In this document: piece by piece, positions 47,722 through 60,121 of the stretch | Numbering within the stretch: position 1 is the first letter of the stretch | Layout: each line of letters opens with the position of its first letter | From: Geosiphon pyriformis | Lineage: Eukaryota > Glomeromycota > Glomeromycetes > Archaeosporales > Geosiphonaceae | DNA: 64,000 nucleotides | Assembly (NCBI GenBank): GCA_016748015.1 | Contig: JAAOMT010000483.1 | Span: 62,001 to 126,000, forward strand | Reading direction: 5' to 3' | Translations under genes and position numbers: made by a program | The notes under the pieces: generated by a model | Seen by the model: only the letters and a program-made list of their open reading frames with translations | Databases searched by the model: none | Told to the model about the DNA's origin: nothing

Positions 47722-48708
47722 TGTTCTATCGAACACGAAATATAAAAACCAGAACTATTTTGAATGAGATATCCAGGAATTTCGGTGACAGAGCAAGTCT
47801 CGGCAACATGGTTATTCCTCAATGATTCCCTAATTTATATTTCCAATCCGGCAACTTCTTTGATGTATCACTTTTTTGTATTTTTATACTCATTGTAAAT
47901 ATAAACTTAATATTTTCCTCTCTTTGGGAGTCGGACATAAATTATTTTCGCATCAATCCTTCATAGATATAAAATATACATGAACGTAACCTTGTATTCA
48001 AACTCTCATTTATCAGTCATTATTATTCTTACACTACAATTACTACAATATGGGTAGCAATATAAAGATAATCAATAAAATTGCGCCTACTAATTATCAC
48101 TAGTCAATACCAATTAAGAAAAGTACACAAAAACCATTTCTGTTTGTGGTTTACTTACAATAATCATAATTTTTGCTAATTTTTCTGTTTCGCTAAATAA
48201 TCCAGAAAAATTACTACATTAAATATTTTAATACACGATCATAAACTCATTTTTATGATACAAATATTTATTGTTTATTGTTTTTATTTTTAAAATATCA
48301 ATTTGGTTCTTTATTTTTGTTTAAAATATCAATTTTAATAGTAAAATTAATAATCCCAATTTTAACTTGTAAAAAAACAAAACACAACTATTTGCTAATT
48401 ATGACTAAAAATGTTGCAACATCTGATGTCATCGATATCATCTCTAGTCATGGTAACCAGTGTCGCTTATAATCACATAATCAGCAAAATTAGATTGAGT
48501 TCAGTATTTTTTAGGGTATTAGGATTATTTGATTTATCAATGATTGAGCGAATTTATTATCTAATCAATTTCCCGTTTATCAGATTTTCAATAATTTTGA
48601 TTTCAAAACCAAGTTCCTCCAGATTTTGTTGCCAAAGTCAACAGATCCCACTTAATCACATAAAAATTTTGTAATTATTGGAATGATCACTTCAAGGATT
48701 TGTGTTAC
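47722..48708. other. Convergent intergenic 987 bp
   Basis: 3' flanks of the Sel1 and ATG7 genes, AT-rich. No coding frame with family resemblance. Confidence 0.6.
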
Positions 48709-50781
48709 CTAATCTTCATCCCATTCCGTCGCGAAATCTTCCAATTTTTCAGTCTCGTTGTGAAGTTTTGTCAGGCCGGTCAATTCTTCTATCCACTTCG
48801 GGGATTGAAGGGCTCGGAGTAGAAATTCCCAGCCATGTTGCTGGTATTGAGTTAATATTGTATCACTGCAAGCAGTACATCCCGTGTAATGGTTTCCAGT
48901 CAACGTTAAAATTTTGAAATCAGAGAGAAAGCCACGGATTTGATGAGGAATAACACCTAACGGCGAATCGTTTTCGGACGGTTTTTCATCAGAAGCACTA
49001 TCGACACCATCGCCTTTTGTCAATACTGATACCATTAATTCAACTGCTAAAGCTGCGGTAATCGATGCTAATCCCGGCCTTGATACGGTACATTGTTGAT
49101 CTAATGTACGATCCTTTAAAGTATCTCCAGGTCCAATAATGTCATTGCAGAAATAACAACCGAGCCTAGTAAATAGTGTTTCTTCTTTATCCTTTGATTG
49201 AAGATCGGTGTTGTTATCCCCTCGTATGCCATGCCTCATAACTACGAAGCTATCAAAACCTAAAGCCGCATTAATTACTAGTTTATCAAGGCTAGCTGAG
49301 ATTAAGGTAGGTAACCATCGACTCTCTCTGCTGTCTGTCAATAAAAATATAACATCATGTGACTGAATTAGTGATTGAAGTTTATACACTTCATTCTCTA
49401 CTTGTTCCACTGAGAAAATAGGGTGGCCGGGCATCGGGATAGTAAGATCATGACCTTGCGTGGTAACGCCCGGATAAATTTTTTTAAGATTTATCGCTGC
49501 TGTTTCTGCTTTTGGTTTCCCGCCATCCAGACAATCTTCAAAAAAGAAAAGTGGTTGTCTTACGGGATTAGAAAAAGATATACGCGAGTTATCAACAAAG
49601 GTGATATGGCGTACCCCCCATCCCAATAATATCCTTCCCACGTAGCAGCCCAAAGTTCCTGCTCCTAAAAGTAAACATTTTGTTTCTTTGATCTTCTCAA
49701 GATTAAGAGAAGGAACTATTCGCCAGCGCATCAACTTAAGATTGAGATCAATAGATGTGTCGGCCAATATTTCAGGATTCATAAGTGGTGCCAGATCTGC
49801 AATTCGAGGCCCAAGTTTCCCCTGGGAGTTTTTCTCCCAACCGACAGCTTTTGGAATTTCGTCGGTTATTTTCGCCTCACTGGGTAACTCGATTATTAGA
49901 AATCGACTTTCTGAAATATCTCTTTTTCCTGGAATCTCTCTATAGCACAAGACTTTTATTTTACGTACATGCCATTTATGTTGAATCAGGAGCAACAGGT
50001 TACGCAGTGGCCATCCTGGATTCGTGGGTAAACTAGAAGGATCAGCAAAACCTACAATCCTCTCTTCATCATCTAATCCCGAGAAAAATGCTTCCCATTC
50101 CCCCAAACTCCCGATAATTATTTCTTGTCTTTCATTCTCCGATTTTTTTTCTCGAATCAAAAAAAATCCAGAATTGAAACTTTGATTCTTTTGTCGAAAT
50201 TTATTATAGTTTTCGAACAATGACTCCCTTTGGTCATTATTCCATACTTCTGTAATAATTCTACCAGCTCCTTGATCAGCGATTAACCATGGTGGATCAG
50301 ACATCAAAGCAGGGAAAGCAAACCAGTAATGATACTTATACTTTTTCAAATCAGCAAAAGTGACAAGAAGAAAACGATTAAGAAGCCAAGGGTTTTCTAT
50401 TGCCTTTCCAGATATTATGTCAAGCCATATTTTTTCAGCTGTTTCTTTAAATAATATTGTTTTATCTAGACTTTTAAATTCTTCAATAGTATTTGTATTT
50501 TTTAAAATTCCAATTGAAGGAAAAGAGAAGGATGGCAAACGTAAAGTAGATTCAGTTTCAAAAGCTCCTGGTCCCAAACATAACCTAGTTGGCATTACAA
50601 TGTTTGCTTCTGTGGGGTCATTGGAACTAATGGAGTGACCCGTGGAGTAATAACCTATTATGCTTAAAGGGGCATCATCTAACTTATATAAGTCTATTTT
50701 TCTCGTTGAAAAATTTTGCCAGAAAGGAGCCTCAACCGCTGAAGAAAATGAAGCAAATTGGAGAAGAGGAGTTGTAGACAT
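48709..50781 (-). CDS. ATG7: Autophagy E1-like enzyme Atg7
   Basis: Activates Atg12 and Atg8 and passes them to Atg10 and Atg3 during autophagosome formation in the cytosol. 690 residues in a single exon, in the family's usual length range. The N-terminal domain begins LLQFASFSSAVEAPFWQNF. The E1 adenylation domain has the nucleotide loop LLLGAGTLGCYVGR (about residue 372), FVDNSRISFSNPVRQPLFFF, and FLLTDSRESRWLP. The catalytic Cys lies in LDQQCTVSRPGLA. Zinc ligands are in GCYFCND and TGCTACSD. The C-terminus is acidic (FATEWDED). It is intronless, unlike nearly all its neighbours. It sits at the edge of the gene island; the next feature to the right is transposon-rich DNA. Confidence 0.96.
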   Translation of the reverse strand: MSTTPLLQFASFSSAVEAPFWQNFSTRKIDLYKLDDAPLSIIGYYSTGHSISSNDPTEANIVMPTRLCLGPGAFETESTLRLPSFSFPSIGILKNTNTIEEFKSLDKTILFKETAEKIWLDIISGKAIENPWLLNRFLLVTFADLKKYKYHYWFAFPALMSDPPWLIADQGAGRIITEVWNNDQRESLFENYNKFRQKNQSFNSGFFLIREKKSENERQEIIIGSLGEWEAFFSGLDDEERIVGFADPSSLPTNPGWPLRNLLLLIQHKWHVRKIKVLCYREIPGKRDISESRFLIIELPSEAKITDEIPKAVGWEKNSQGKLGPRIADLAPLMNPEILADTSIDLNLKLMRWRIVPSLNLEKIKETKCLLLGAGTLGCYVGRILLGWGVRHITFVDNSRISFSNPVRQPLFFFEDCLDGGKPKAETAAINLKKIYPGVTTQGHDLTIPMPGHPIFSVEQVENEVYKLQSLIQSHDVIFLLTDSRESRWLPTLISASLDKLVINAALGFDSFVVMRHGIRGDNNTDLQSKDKEETLFTRLGCYFCNDIIGPGDTLKDRTLDQQCTVSRPGLASITAALAVELMVSVLTKGDGVDSASDEKPSENDSPLGVIPHQIRGFLSDFKILTLTGNHYTGCTACSDTILTQYQQHGWEFLLRALQSPKWIEELTGLTKLHNETEKLEDFATEWDED

Positions 50782-51325
50782 TGCAAAACTATAAACCTGA
50801 GCAGCCTTCTTCCTTGATATTAAGAAAGCTTTTTCGTCACTATGAAAAAAACCAAGTTCCTGAACTTGAAAGCCGAATCGAGTTCAAAAGCTTTGGCGCT
50901 AAGACGATTTGACAGTTATCAATTTAAATTCTATGTTTTTTCCCCGTGATTTAATCTAAAATATACAATGCAAAGTTGCGCCTTTAATGTATTTAACAAA
51001 TTACGCATTGTAATAAATGACTATTATATAATTTTTCTAAAGAAATAGGAATGCCCTGCAATAATACTTTTTATTATTAAATGTACAGGTAGATTTACAT
51101 GATAATGAAAATGAAAATTGGTCCATATTTCTGTTTCTTTTTTAAAGTTACCACATTCCGATTAATGTTTGTGCATACTTTATAAAATTCTATCTTTGCT
51201 TTCAAGTAAAGAAAAAAATACATGTGATTTATTGCTATAAATATAATATTTTTTTTAAAATAAAAAATTTCTGCAATTTGATTTAATAATAATAAAGTTG
51301 TGAAAAAATCTATTATTATACAATA

Positions 51326-51364
<39 letters not shown>

Positions 51365-52448
51365 CCAAATCAAAATAAATAGCTTTGCATATTTTGCTTG
51401 TGAGTATGCCAAATGTATTATATTTAAATGTGTTTTTGTTATGATAAACTTAAATTATAAAGTTAGCAAAAAAATTTTATATTATTAATAAATAATAAAT
51501 TTTTTTTACCAAAACTAAAATTAATACTTGGTTAACATAAATTATAATATATTTTTACAAATACTGTTAATAACACAATTACTTAAATTTTATGTTATTT
51601 ATTTAATTGTTTTTTAATTTTGGTTATTATGCTAAAATAATTATTTGGTATATTATATTAAAAAAAATTAAATATATTAATTATTGTTTTAAATAAAAAT
51701 TTAAAATAAGTATAGTTTGTTTATAAATTATTTAAATTTAAATATGTTTAATATATTGTATTTAAAACATGTTTTTATTAATAACAAATATTTTTTTATT
51801 ATTTATTTAACAAATACAGTTTAATATTATTTAATACAATATAATAATAAAATATTTTAAATTAAATATACCTTTTTTTTTTTACATATAATTAACTATT
51901 TAAGCCACATTATATAATTATTTTAACTAAAACATTATTATTTAAATCAAAAAAAACAAACAAAAAAATTTATACTAATTAAAAATTATTAAAGCAAAAA
52001 ATATTTATTTAATAATATAAACTATAATTTAAAAACTTTATTTTTTTATATTAAATACACAAAACATTAAAATAACTTCTATTATAAAACTATTTATAAA
52101 CTATTATTAACAATGTTTTATATAATGTTTTTATTATATAAATATAAAAAACATAAAAAAATTAGAATATTAAATTAAAATAACATAATATTAATTAATA
52201 TTACAAATTAAAAAAAATAATAACTTTAATCTTAAATTTAGTTTTTTAAAAATTTTTTTAACTATATTAAAAACAAAATTTTCAAAAATATAATCTTATT
52301 AACCAATTTATTAATTATTTTATTAAATAGATTAAAATATTTCTTAATTTTAAACTATTTTAAAAAAATTTTTTTAGTAAAAATAATATTGTTTATATAA
52401 TATTTATCTATTTAATAGTTATTATAAAAGTTAAATACTATATAACAA
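50782..52448. other. AT-rich intergenic DNA
   Basis: It includes the ATG7 promoter (about 50,782-51,000). Beyond that it is almost pure A/T without a readable frame or a repeat I can classify. It could be fully eroded transposon. Confidence 0.6.
51329..51355. repeat. (TA)n microsatellite
   Basis: About 13 uninterrupted TA units. Confidence 0.92.
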
Positions 52449-52566
52449 AAAACTTCTTTCTCTCTTACTTCCAAAAACCCCAATGAGTTATTTTCTGAAA
52501 AAGAAGTTTTTGTTTTTTTCTTGTTAGTATTATATCAACATTTTTTTAACTAATAATTCTTTTGTC

Positions 52567-54432
52567 ATGGATTTAGAGACTGCTTCTAGTGGCAGTATAT
52601 CAAAGAAAAAGACACCTAAAGGTGTTTTTCATGGTCCTGCTGGTGGTTTTTTTACTCAAAAGAAGAAAGTTATTCTTGAGAATGTCAAATATTCTGGCAA
52701 TGAATGGGACATCTCTCTAAAGTCTGGTTTTGGTAATAGTGCTTTTTCTGATGTGAAAAGCTTATCTGGTGATGAAAATAATGTTGATATGTCTGATGGT
52801 GATAATAGTTCTCTTTTGGGTTCAGCTGTTAATACTCTAAGGGCAAATAAATTAAGTACTGACATAGATTTTGGCTCCCCCCTCAGTTTCTCCAACTTCG
52901 CCATGGATGAAGAGATAAAATTTCTTCCACTTCCAATAAAGAAAGCCTTTTCTGATAGCAAATGGGTTGATCCTATTATCATCAAAACTCAAGTGGAAGT
53001 GTCTGTCAAAAAATTTTTTGCCTTGAATATCAATCTTTCAGCTATTGAAGACAAATTAATGATGGCAAAAACTCAATTAATCAGGAAAATTTTTTCAAAG
53101 ATCAATGATTTTGGGAGGGCCACTACCCCCTCAAAATTTGAAGAGATCATCTGATCAACGTTTATTTCTAAGGAGAGCATGAGGAAAGCTGTGTCATTGG
53201 CTGAAAAAAAAGAGATCATTGTAAACAACAATGTAAGGAAACAAGGGCTTTATTCAGATTGGGCTGTGGTGATCAAAAAAATTCCCATGAATACGCCTAA
53301 AGACATGATCATCACCACAGTCTCTGAGTTTGAGATAATTAAGTCGATCAAAATCCAGTTGGTTGGAATATGGTAGAAGACTGTGGTGGAATTCGCCAAT
53401 TCAGACCAGGCTGTGTAATTGGCTTCAAGATGGTTGTTCCTGATTGGGAAAGATTCCATTTGTGTGGCTATAGCTGTAAAAGATTGTGATACATGGGCTT
53501 TTAGGGATCAGTTTAAAACATTGTTGTTTACTTTGTCTGTGGGCACTACTACACATAATCTTGGTATACTCTTGAATGGAGCTGAAGGGAAAACTTGCAT
53601 CATCAACTGTTTATTGAAAACTGGCAATAGATTTCATTGTGCTGTAGTTGGCTTTGGATTTGTTGAGGAGTTGGAATCTGCTTTTCTCACTGAGCCTATT
53701 TTTAGTGGTGTTTGTCTTTCTTGGGCTAGGTTAGATTTGGTTTGGTGTGGGAAATGTGGCCGTTTTGGTTATTCGGCCCTTGAGTGTGATGTCTCTGTTG
53801 TTTCACCTCCTATATCTTCCAAGTTGTTAAAGAAACCTTTTCTTGGTATGGATTGTCTTTAGCTGGCAAGATTGTATGCCAAGAAAAATGTTCCTATCTC
53901 TCACCCTGTTGCCTTTGGCAGCAAATCTTGGGCCCAGGTGGTGTCTAATGCCTCATATTCTGGTGGCTTTCCTTTCAGTTCTGGTTTTCTCTCTGATGAC
54001 ATGCCTCTCTTTTTGGGCCCCTCTAGTCCTTAAGTTGTTGGTCTAAATGATTGTTTGGCAGTGTTAGAGTGCTCTTTAGAGATTCTTTTGAATCAAGTTT
54101 CTGTTATTCTTAAAAAATTGAGTTTTGTTGAACTGGTACTATTGGCATCTCCTTCTTGTGCTTCTCTTTTGGCTGTTTTTGTGCCTTTGGCTTCAGTTGT
54201 GGATTCAGATATGGCTTTGGACAATGTGTTGGCTTCGGTTGATCCTCTCTTTTTTGGTGGTGGTGAGTCTGCTGCTGTTCTCAGTTCAAGTGGTTCAAAG
54301 ATCTTTACCTCCAAGATGGGTGTTTTGGAATCTAAGATGTCTGCTCTAGAGGCTTCGTTCAGTTCAATCCTGGTGAGGTTAGATCTTCTGTGTTCTGGTT
54401 CGGGTTTGTCTTTGATCTCTTTACCCCAATGA
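52567..54432 (+). pseudogene. LINE ORF1, several in-frame stops
   Basis: A single frame starts at ATG 52,567 (MDLETASSGS) and is broken by TGA at 53,152, TAG at 53,374, TAA at 53,416, TAG at 53,860 and TAA at 54,031, ending with TGA at 54,430. The RNA-binding-like region and linker match the sister ORF1. The zinc knuckle reads CGKCGRFGYSALEC, so the His of C-x2-C-x4-H-x4-C is Tyr (one C to T change from CAT/CAC). In the stops that can be compared, CGA or CAG precursors explain the change. Confidence 0.8.
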
Positions 54433-54449
54433 GTGACTTGGTCTGAAAG

Positions 54450-57400
54450 ATGGCTACATGTAATGTTCGTGGCATTAACATTCCTGCTAAACAAGAGGAT
54501 GTTGTGCATTGACATTTTGATTCTGGAAATTTGATTTCTATCATTATGGAAACAAAGTTAAAGTCTTCAACTAGACTATAGATTGCAAATAAATTTGACG
54601 GTGTGCGGATATTCTCTTTGGGTTTGAATAAGGGTTTTTATGGTGCTGGAGTGGTTATTATTATGGCCGACTCTTTGGCCTATCATGTCACTAAGATTAA
54701 GGAAGTTCTTAGTTGAGTCATAATGGTATATCTCTTATTTAAGGATAAGCTTTTGGTGTTTGTTATTGGTTTGTATGCAGATGTATCTTCTGGAACTCAT
54801 TTTGGTCAGGCTTCTGAAGTAAACTCTGTCATTGCTAAAGCTATTAACTCCAGCTGTTTTGTTGTTCTGGGTAAGAATTTCAATAAAAATAGATCTGGAA
54901 AAAGTGTGAGTTTCAAATTTTGTCTGGGTTGGGTTTGGTCAACTTGTTTGCTGGCCATCCTTTGGTCAGTGATTCTACATAAAGCAATTCTAGAAGGGTT
55001 AAAAAGACTATTGATTTCATTTTTGTTAGTAAAAGTTTGGCATCTGCTGTCGCTGGTTATAAAGTCAGTTCTATTTCTGACTTTTTTGACACTGATCACC
55101 ATGCAGTTTCTGTCTCTATTGGTTTGGGTGGCTTTTTAGACGGCCATTTGAATAGCTTGCACAAGCAGGCTAATAAAGATTGCTGGAAGTTTCTTATTAA
55201 GACTGCTGATGGGACCAAATGATCTCGGTTTAGGGACTGCTCTTCTGCCAAGCTTCTGGCTGTGTTTGGTGAGTTTTCAGATGCTCTGGCTCATGCTGAT
55301 ATGGATGGCATGTGGGTCTTTTTGGAAAAGGTGTTGGTAGACTCAGCAGATAGGATATTTTCGAGGCATTGGTTCAGTGAGTTTCAGTGCTTCAGGAACA
55401 AGCTTTCTTCTAGGTTTTTTAGGTTAGAACTGTTAGTTGTTAAAGTTGTTAAAGGACTGGAATTGGGCGATTTGCAAAGAGTCAATCAGCTTATCAATGT
55501 TTGGGCCAAACTGAATAGTGGTAAGGCTGCTATGATTGCCAATATGATCCAGATTGGTGGCAGGTCTTCAGATGTCTTAAGGCAATTGTCATTATTTTGG
55601 AAGAAGTACAGGAAATCCAAGATGTATGAGTCAAAGTTGGCTGAGGAAGCTTCTGTTTGGAAGGCCATTGAGTACTGCATGGAAAAATTTTGTTCTGATA
55701 AGGGTGTAATGATTAGAAGTGTGTTGGATTGGTCTTTTCACAAGATGGTTCTCAATCATTTGGTTGTTGGTGATGATTTGGTGCTGGAGCCAGACATGGT
55801 GAAACTTGGTGTTAATGAGATCATGGAAGGCTGAACTAAGAAAAAGACTGTGCCTTCAGTTGTGCCTGATGTCTGGGCTCATTAGTATGCTTTGTTGGAT
55901 TATGTAAAAGATGATACTTTTGCTGATGTGATGCACTTGATTGATATGAGCAAGTTGCTTTTGGTGGTTAACAATTTACCTGATGACAAGGCTACTGGTC
56001 TGTCTGATATTCCTAATGAGTTGTGGAAGCACTGTAATGACATAGTGTTAAAGTGTCTTTTGGGTTTGCTGAATTCGTGTTTGACTGTAGAGGATGTGCC
56101 TGTTTTGTGGAAAAGAGCTTGGATTTCTATGATCCCTAAACCTTATGACTGGGATGAGATTCTTATGAACATCTGACCTATTGCTTTGATCAAGACAGCT
56201 AAGAAGATTTTTTCTAAGATTTTGTTAGATTGTATTTTTTTGGCATGTAGGAAGTTTGGTGTTCTTCAAGGTGATAATTTTTTGGTACTAAAGGATACTT
56301 CTATGCAATCTTTGGTGTTTGCAATTGGATCTGTGGTCGAAGATGCTCTTGAGAAGAACAGGGAGGTTTGGTTAGTCTTGCAGGATATGTGCAAAGCATA
56401 TGACTCAGTTGGATGGCACAACTTGAGGGTGAGCCTGCAGCATATCAAGATGTGTAAGAAATTTGTGTCATTTTTTGGTAACATCCATAAGAATAGAGTT
56501 AACAGACTTTGGGCTTTCAAATAGTTATGTAGTGTGTGATGGGCTGGATCAGAGTAAGGTTTTCTCACCTCTTTTGTGGAGGATTTTTTACGATCCACTT
56601 CTGTATGAGGTTAAAAGGCATGAACAATTTTTTGGATACCAGTTGGATTCCAAGTTTATTTCAAAATCTGGCCATATTGGGGGCAGTCGTGAATTCTCTT
56701 CTTATTTTGCAGCTAGTGCTTTTGTTGATAATACAATCTGAGTTGGGAATTGTTGAACTGTTACTCAGAATATTTTGGACATTGCAAGTGGGTTTTTTGC
56801 TCTTAATGACATCTCTATCAACAATGAAAAGACTGTGGTCATTCCAATCAACCAGGGTGTTAAGGTTGTGTTTTTATGTATTAGTGGTCTTCCCATCTCA
56901 ATCGCTAAGAAAGGTAAGGCTCATCATTATCTGGAAATCTTTTTGTCTACTAATGAGCTTTCAAAGCCAAGTCTGGCCAAGGCACATTCTGATATATGTT
57001 TTTTTTCTAATGTGGTTCTTAGAAAGGCTATTACTGATAAACAGTTCTTGTATTTGGTGTCAGCCATCTTACAGCCTATTGTCAGCTATCACACTCAATT
57101 TAGCTTTGTTTCATTGTCTATATATTGCAAATAGGATGTGATGTTGAGGAAAAGTTTTAAGTCCAAAGCTGGTTTGGCTCATGATTTCCCCACTGAGGCT
57201 TTGTGTCATTCTTTTTTGTATGGCCTAAAATCTTTTGAGCAGGTGCAGTCTGAAGGAAAGTTGGCTGCCTTGATCTCATTTTCCAATTTTTTTGGTATTC
57301 TTGGATGTTTGTTTGAGCATAGGTTTCTTGATTTGCAGGTTCTGGAGTGGTCTCTTCTGAACCCTTTACAGTTTTCTGTTAGGTTGTGTGTTAGTTCTGT

Positions 57401-58365
57401 GAACAATTTTCTGGCTGGTGTGGTTAGAATTTTTCTGTGTAATGAGCTGTCTCTGGTCAATAATTTGCCCAATGCATTCTATAGTTCTGGTTATTTTCCT
57501 GTGTCTTCTATTCTGGGGAGTTCTCTATTCTTCAATTCTGTTTATTCATTGAAGTGGTTTGGTGTGGCTTTTGGTAATAAACTGTTTGACAAAAAAGGGT
57601 GTGTTATGAGTTGGAAGACTTTTAGGCATTGAAAAAGACTGGATCCAAAGGGTTCTGCTTCTCACTGGTTTAGGGTGGTGTTTGAGTTTCTTTGTGGTAG
57701 GGGCACTTTCTTGGCTGCCTCTGTGGGGTTTACTTGTTTTTCTGGTTTAAGCGTCTTAGATACCAAGAAGTTTTCTGTTGTTCAAGATGGGTTGCATAGA
57801 ATTTGGTCTGGTTTTTTTGAAGCTTTTATGGATGATTCTGTTAGGAATTATGGTCATGCTGATGTTGCCAGTAGGGCAGCTGCTTATTTTCCTGCTCTTG
57901 ATTTAAGTATTGGCATTAGAGTTCTTAGGCTGTTGTCTTTTACTATGGCAGAACTGCAGGCCATTGCTTTGGCATTAGAATGTGTTCCTTCTTCTTGTAC
58001 TGTAGTATTGCATTCTGATAATCAAACGGCCATTGATGCATGCATTTCTGAGATGTCATTATCTGTGCCTGATTTCCACTCTTCATGTTGGTTGGAGAGG
58101 CACCGGATTTTTAATTTAGGACTTTTCTGTGTGATGGGTCAAGGTTAAGGGACATTCTGGAGTTCATGGCAATGTTAGAATAGATGCAGCTGCTAGAGAT
58201 GCTGCTTTCTCCCAGTTTTTTTTGTCTATTGGTGTCCATAAGCATTTTCTGGTTGCTGAGAACACACCTGTGTTTAGCAATGCTCATTATTTTGTTTGGG
58301 ATTTGTATAAATCCATTTGTCATTGTTACCAAAGGTTTTTAGTCTCTTTTCTTAAATGTTGTTGA
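54450..58365 (+). pseudogene. LINE ORF2 (endonuclease, RT, RNase H), truncated and mutated
   Basis: It starts MATCNVRGINIP at 54,450, the AP-endonuclease beginning. The endonuclease motif equivalent to GDFN reads GKNFN, so the Asp is lost. TIDFIFVS and FDTDHHAV are kept across frameshifts near 54,930-55,040. The reverse transcriptase has SMIPKPYDW (56,128), YDSVGW (56,398) and FVDN at 56,721-56,732 instead of FxDD, with stops on either side. RNase H is partly kept (GVHGNV, RIDAAARDA near 58,150-58,200). Similarity to the sister copy ends near 58,360. The copy cannot make an active protein. Confidence 0.8.
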
Positions 58366-58369
58366 TGTC

Positions 58370-59311
58370 TGTTTGCTGTGAATTCCTGTTTTCTGGATGT
58401 GATTGAACCTCCAGTAACTGAATTTATCTTCAAATTATTTTCTATAATTTGAACTGCTGGGCTTATAAGTGGAATGGCCAATTCTATGCCAGTTACTTTG
58501 TATAGTTATGTTGTAGTAAATGTCAACTCTTTTCCAGAAATTGCTCATCTGGAAGCTCACTAAAAATGTATAGTTACTTTGCTGTGAAAGTCAACTCTTC
58601 TACAGGAATTCTTGTCTGTAGACTACCCAAATAATTTATAATAAGAAAAGAAAGAGAATAAAAAAAATGTAAAAGAAAAAGTAAAACTGATGATTTATGA
58701 AAGTCATTTCGGATCCAGATCTGGAAGTGCTTTTAACAGTCTACTGAAATTAGTAGCTAGTCAATTTCAAACTGTTAGTAGGAATTGGTTAATTTCAAGA
58801 GAAATAATTTAAGGATTTGGTTTTTCAAATTATTTGATATTTATTTTGTCTTTTGTGTGTAAAGAATGATTCTAATTGTTAAATCTGAAGTAAGATACAT
58901 TTTCTGAAAGAGAGACACTCTTTTTTTATACAACTTGTCATAACACTATTTTATGAACTCAAACTTTGCTATTTTCTACAATTTTGCTGAACTAAAAATA
59001 CATTTCAGCGAATTACAAGTTATTTCTGCAAACTATTAGATATTTCAGTAAACTATCAATTATTTTGATGAATTTCTACAAATTTCGGCAAACTTTTTGA
59101 ATGTTACATAGTTCGGGGTATTGCATAATTGATCATTGCAATTAGGTTACATTTGTGTCATATACAAATTGAGTTATTAATTAAATGATAATTTTGGACA
59201 TTTTGCTAATGTAATAAGTAATAATTTGAAATGATAATATATGTTAATTAATGATGAGAATTATAACAATAATTTCATGCTAAATAATATCTCTAATTTT
59301 GTCTGGTAACA
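58370..59311 (-). mobile_element. 3' LTR of the Gypsy element
   Basis: The right edge is set at 59,311: read on the minus strand the LTR would start TGTTACCAG right after the purine tract. The left edge near 58,370 is where similarity to the eroded LTR copy at 15,305 begins and LINE sequence ends; it is good to within about 15 bases. The region has no open frame except the end of the extra ORF, which reads 32 bases into the LTR. Confidence 0.7.
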
Positions 59312-59999
59312 TAACCTCCTCCTCAAGACTGAGCTCCATCAAAGTCCAAGTACTGTCTGTAATTTCCAGATAATAATCCAAAATTATTGAAGAAATTTGG
59401 TCTGAAAATTGTTGAAATTTCAGTTCTGTAAGCTTTCCAATGTATTGAATCTTTAAAAGTTGTAAAATTGGGTTTTGTAAGACGTTTTTACAGACATAGA
59501 ATAGGTCATAAAGTCTAAGAGCCACTCTTAGTTTATAATAACTGTTTGTAGGTCCAGCTGTTGTCTTGAATTTATTGTGGAGTTGTTTTCAAATAGCTTC
59601 TTTTGTGAGGTTTGCTGCTGTAAGCTTCTATTTTCATTCATAAAGTGTTTTTCCAATGTAGAAATATCTATATATTGGAGTATAGTCATAGTTTTCTTCA
59701 TTAAGACACAGTTGAAGTTTTTGTTGAATAGTAGCATTCGGTAGAATACTAATAGGAATAAGCATTAAGTTTTTTCTTAAAGCAAGCTTTAAAAGTTCTG
59801 GCAGGTGAATTCCAGAATAACTTCTTGTGTTTTTCTTATATGAGTAATATTTTCATGAATTTAGGGCTAAATTTGTGACTACTTCTGTTTGGGTATAATT
59901 AATGTGGTTTCCAGTAACAGTAATAGATAATTTGAGTATTGTTTTTAAAGCTAACATTAGTTTTTGGGATAATTGTTGAATGTTTTGAGAAATAGTCAT
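59280..59999 (-). pseudogene. Extra Gypsy ORF after integrase, unknown function
   Basis: One frame of 240 codons starts at ATG 59,999 (MTISQNIQQLSQKLML) and ends at TAG 59,280. Four in-frame TGA/TAG codons interrupt it, without frameshift. It lies between the pol stop and the 3' LTR, where envelope-like genes sit in some Gypsy elements, but no signal peptide or membrane segment is visible. The protein is helical, with Leu/Gln-rich ends and motifs NHINYTQTEVVTNLAL and LYDLFYVCKNVLQ. I do not recognise a domain. The stops fall where TGG (Trp) or CGA (Arg) codons are plausible. Confidence 0.65.
59312..59325 (-). other. Probable polypurine tract
   Basis: On the minus strand the purine-rich GAGGAGGAGG lies directly upstream of the LTR edge, as needed for plus-strand priming. 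Confidence 0.6.
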
Positions 60000-60121
60000 T
60001 ATAAGAGATTTGAAAATAAAAGAAAATTATTTTTGGTGTATGGGTTTTTATGTTATTTTTGTTTTGTTTTTGTGAGATTGTTTCTAAATTATAAGAAAAT
60101 AACTATAATAATAAATTTAAA

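Larger units (their letters stand above)
52449..58365 (+). mobile_element. LINE, 3' end cut off by a Gypsy LTR
   Basis: The 5' end (ACTTCTTTCTCTC) matches that of the LINE at 8,409. ORF1 and ORF2 follow in the same order and align throughout. Sequence similar to the sister copy ends near 58,360, within the domain after RNase H and about 0.8 kb before the expected A-tail. The Gypsy LTR begins there. The Gypsy element therefore landed in this LINE; the LINE remainder should lie beyond the right end of the window. Confidence 0.82.

Noticed and set aside
48709-50781. Several plus-strand open frames inside ATG7
   Set aside because: These are shadows of the long ATG7 coding sequence.
59280-59999. 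Extra Gypsy ORF as an envelope gene
   Set aside because: The location fits, but there is no signal peptide, membrane segment or Cys pattern, so the function is left unknown.
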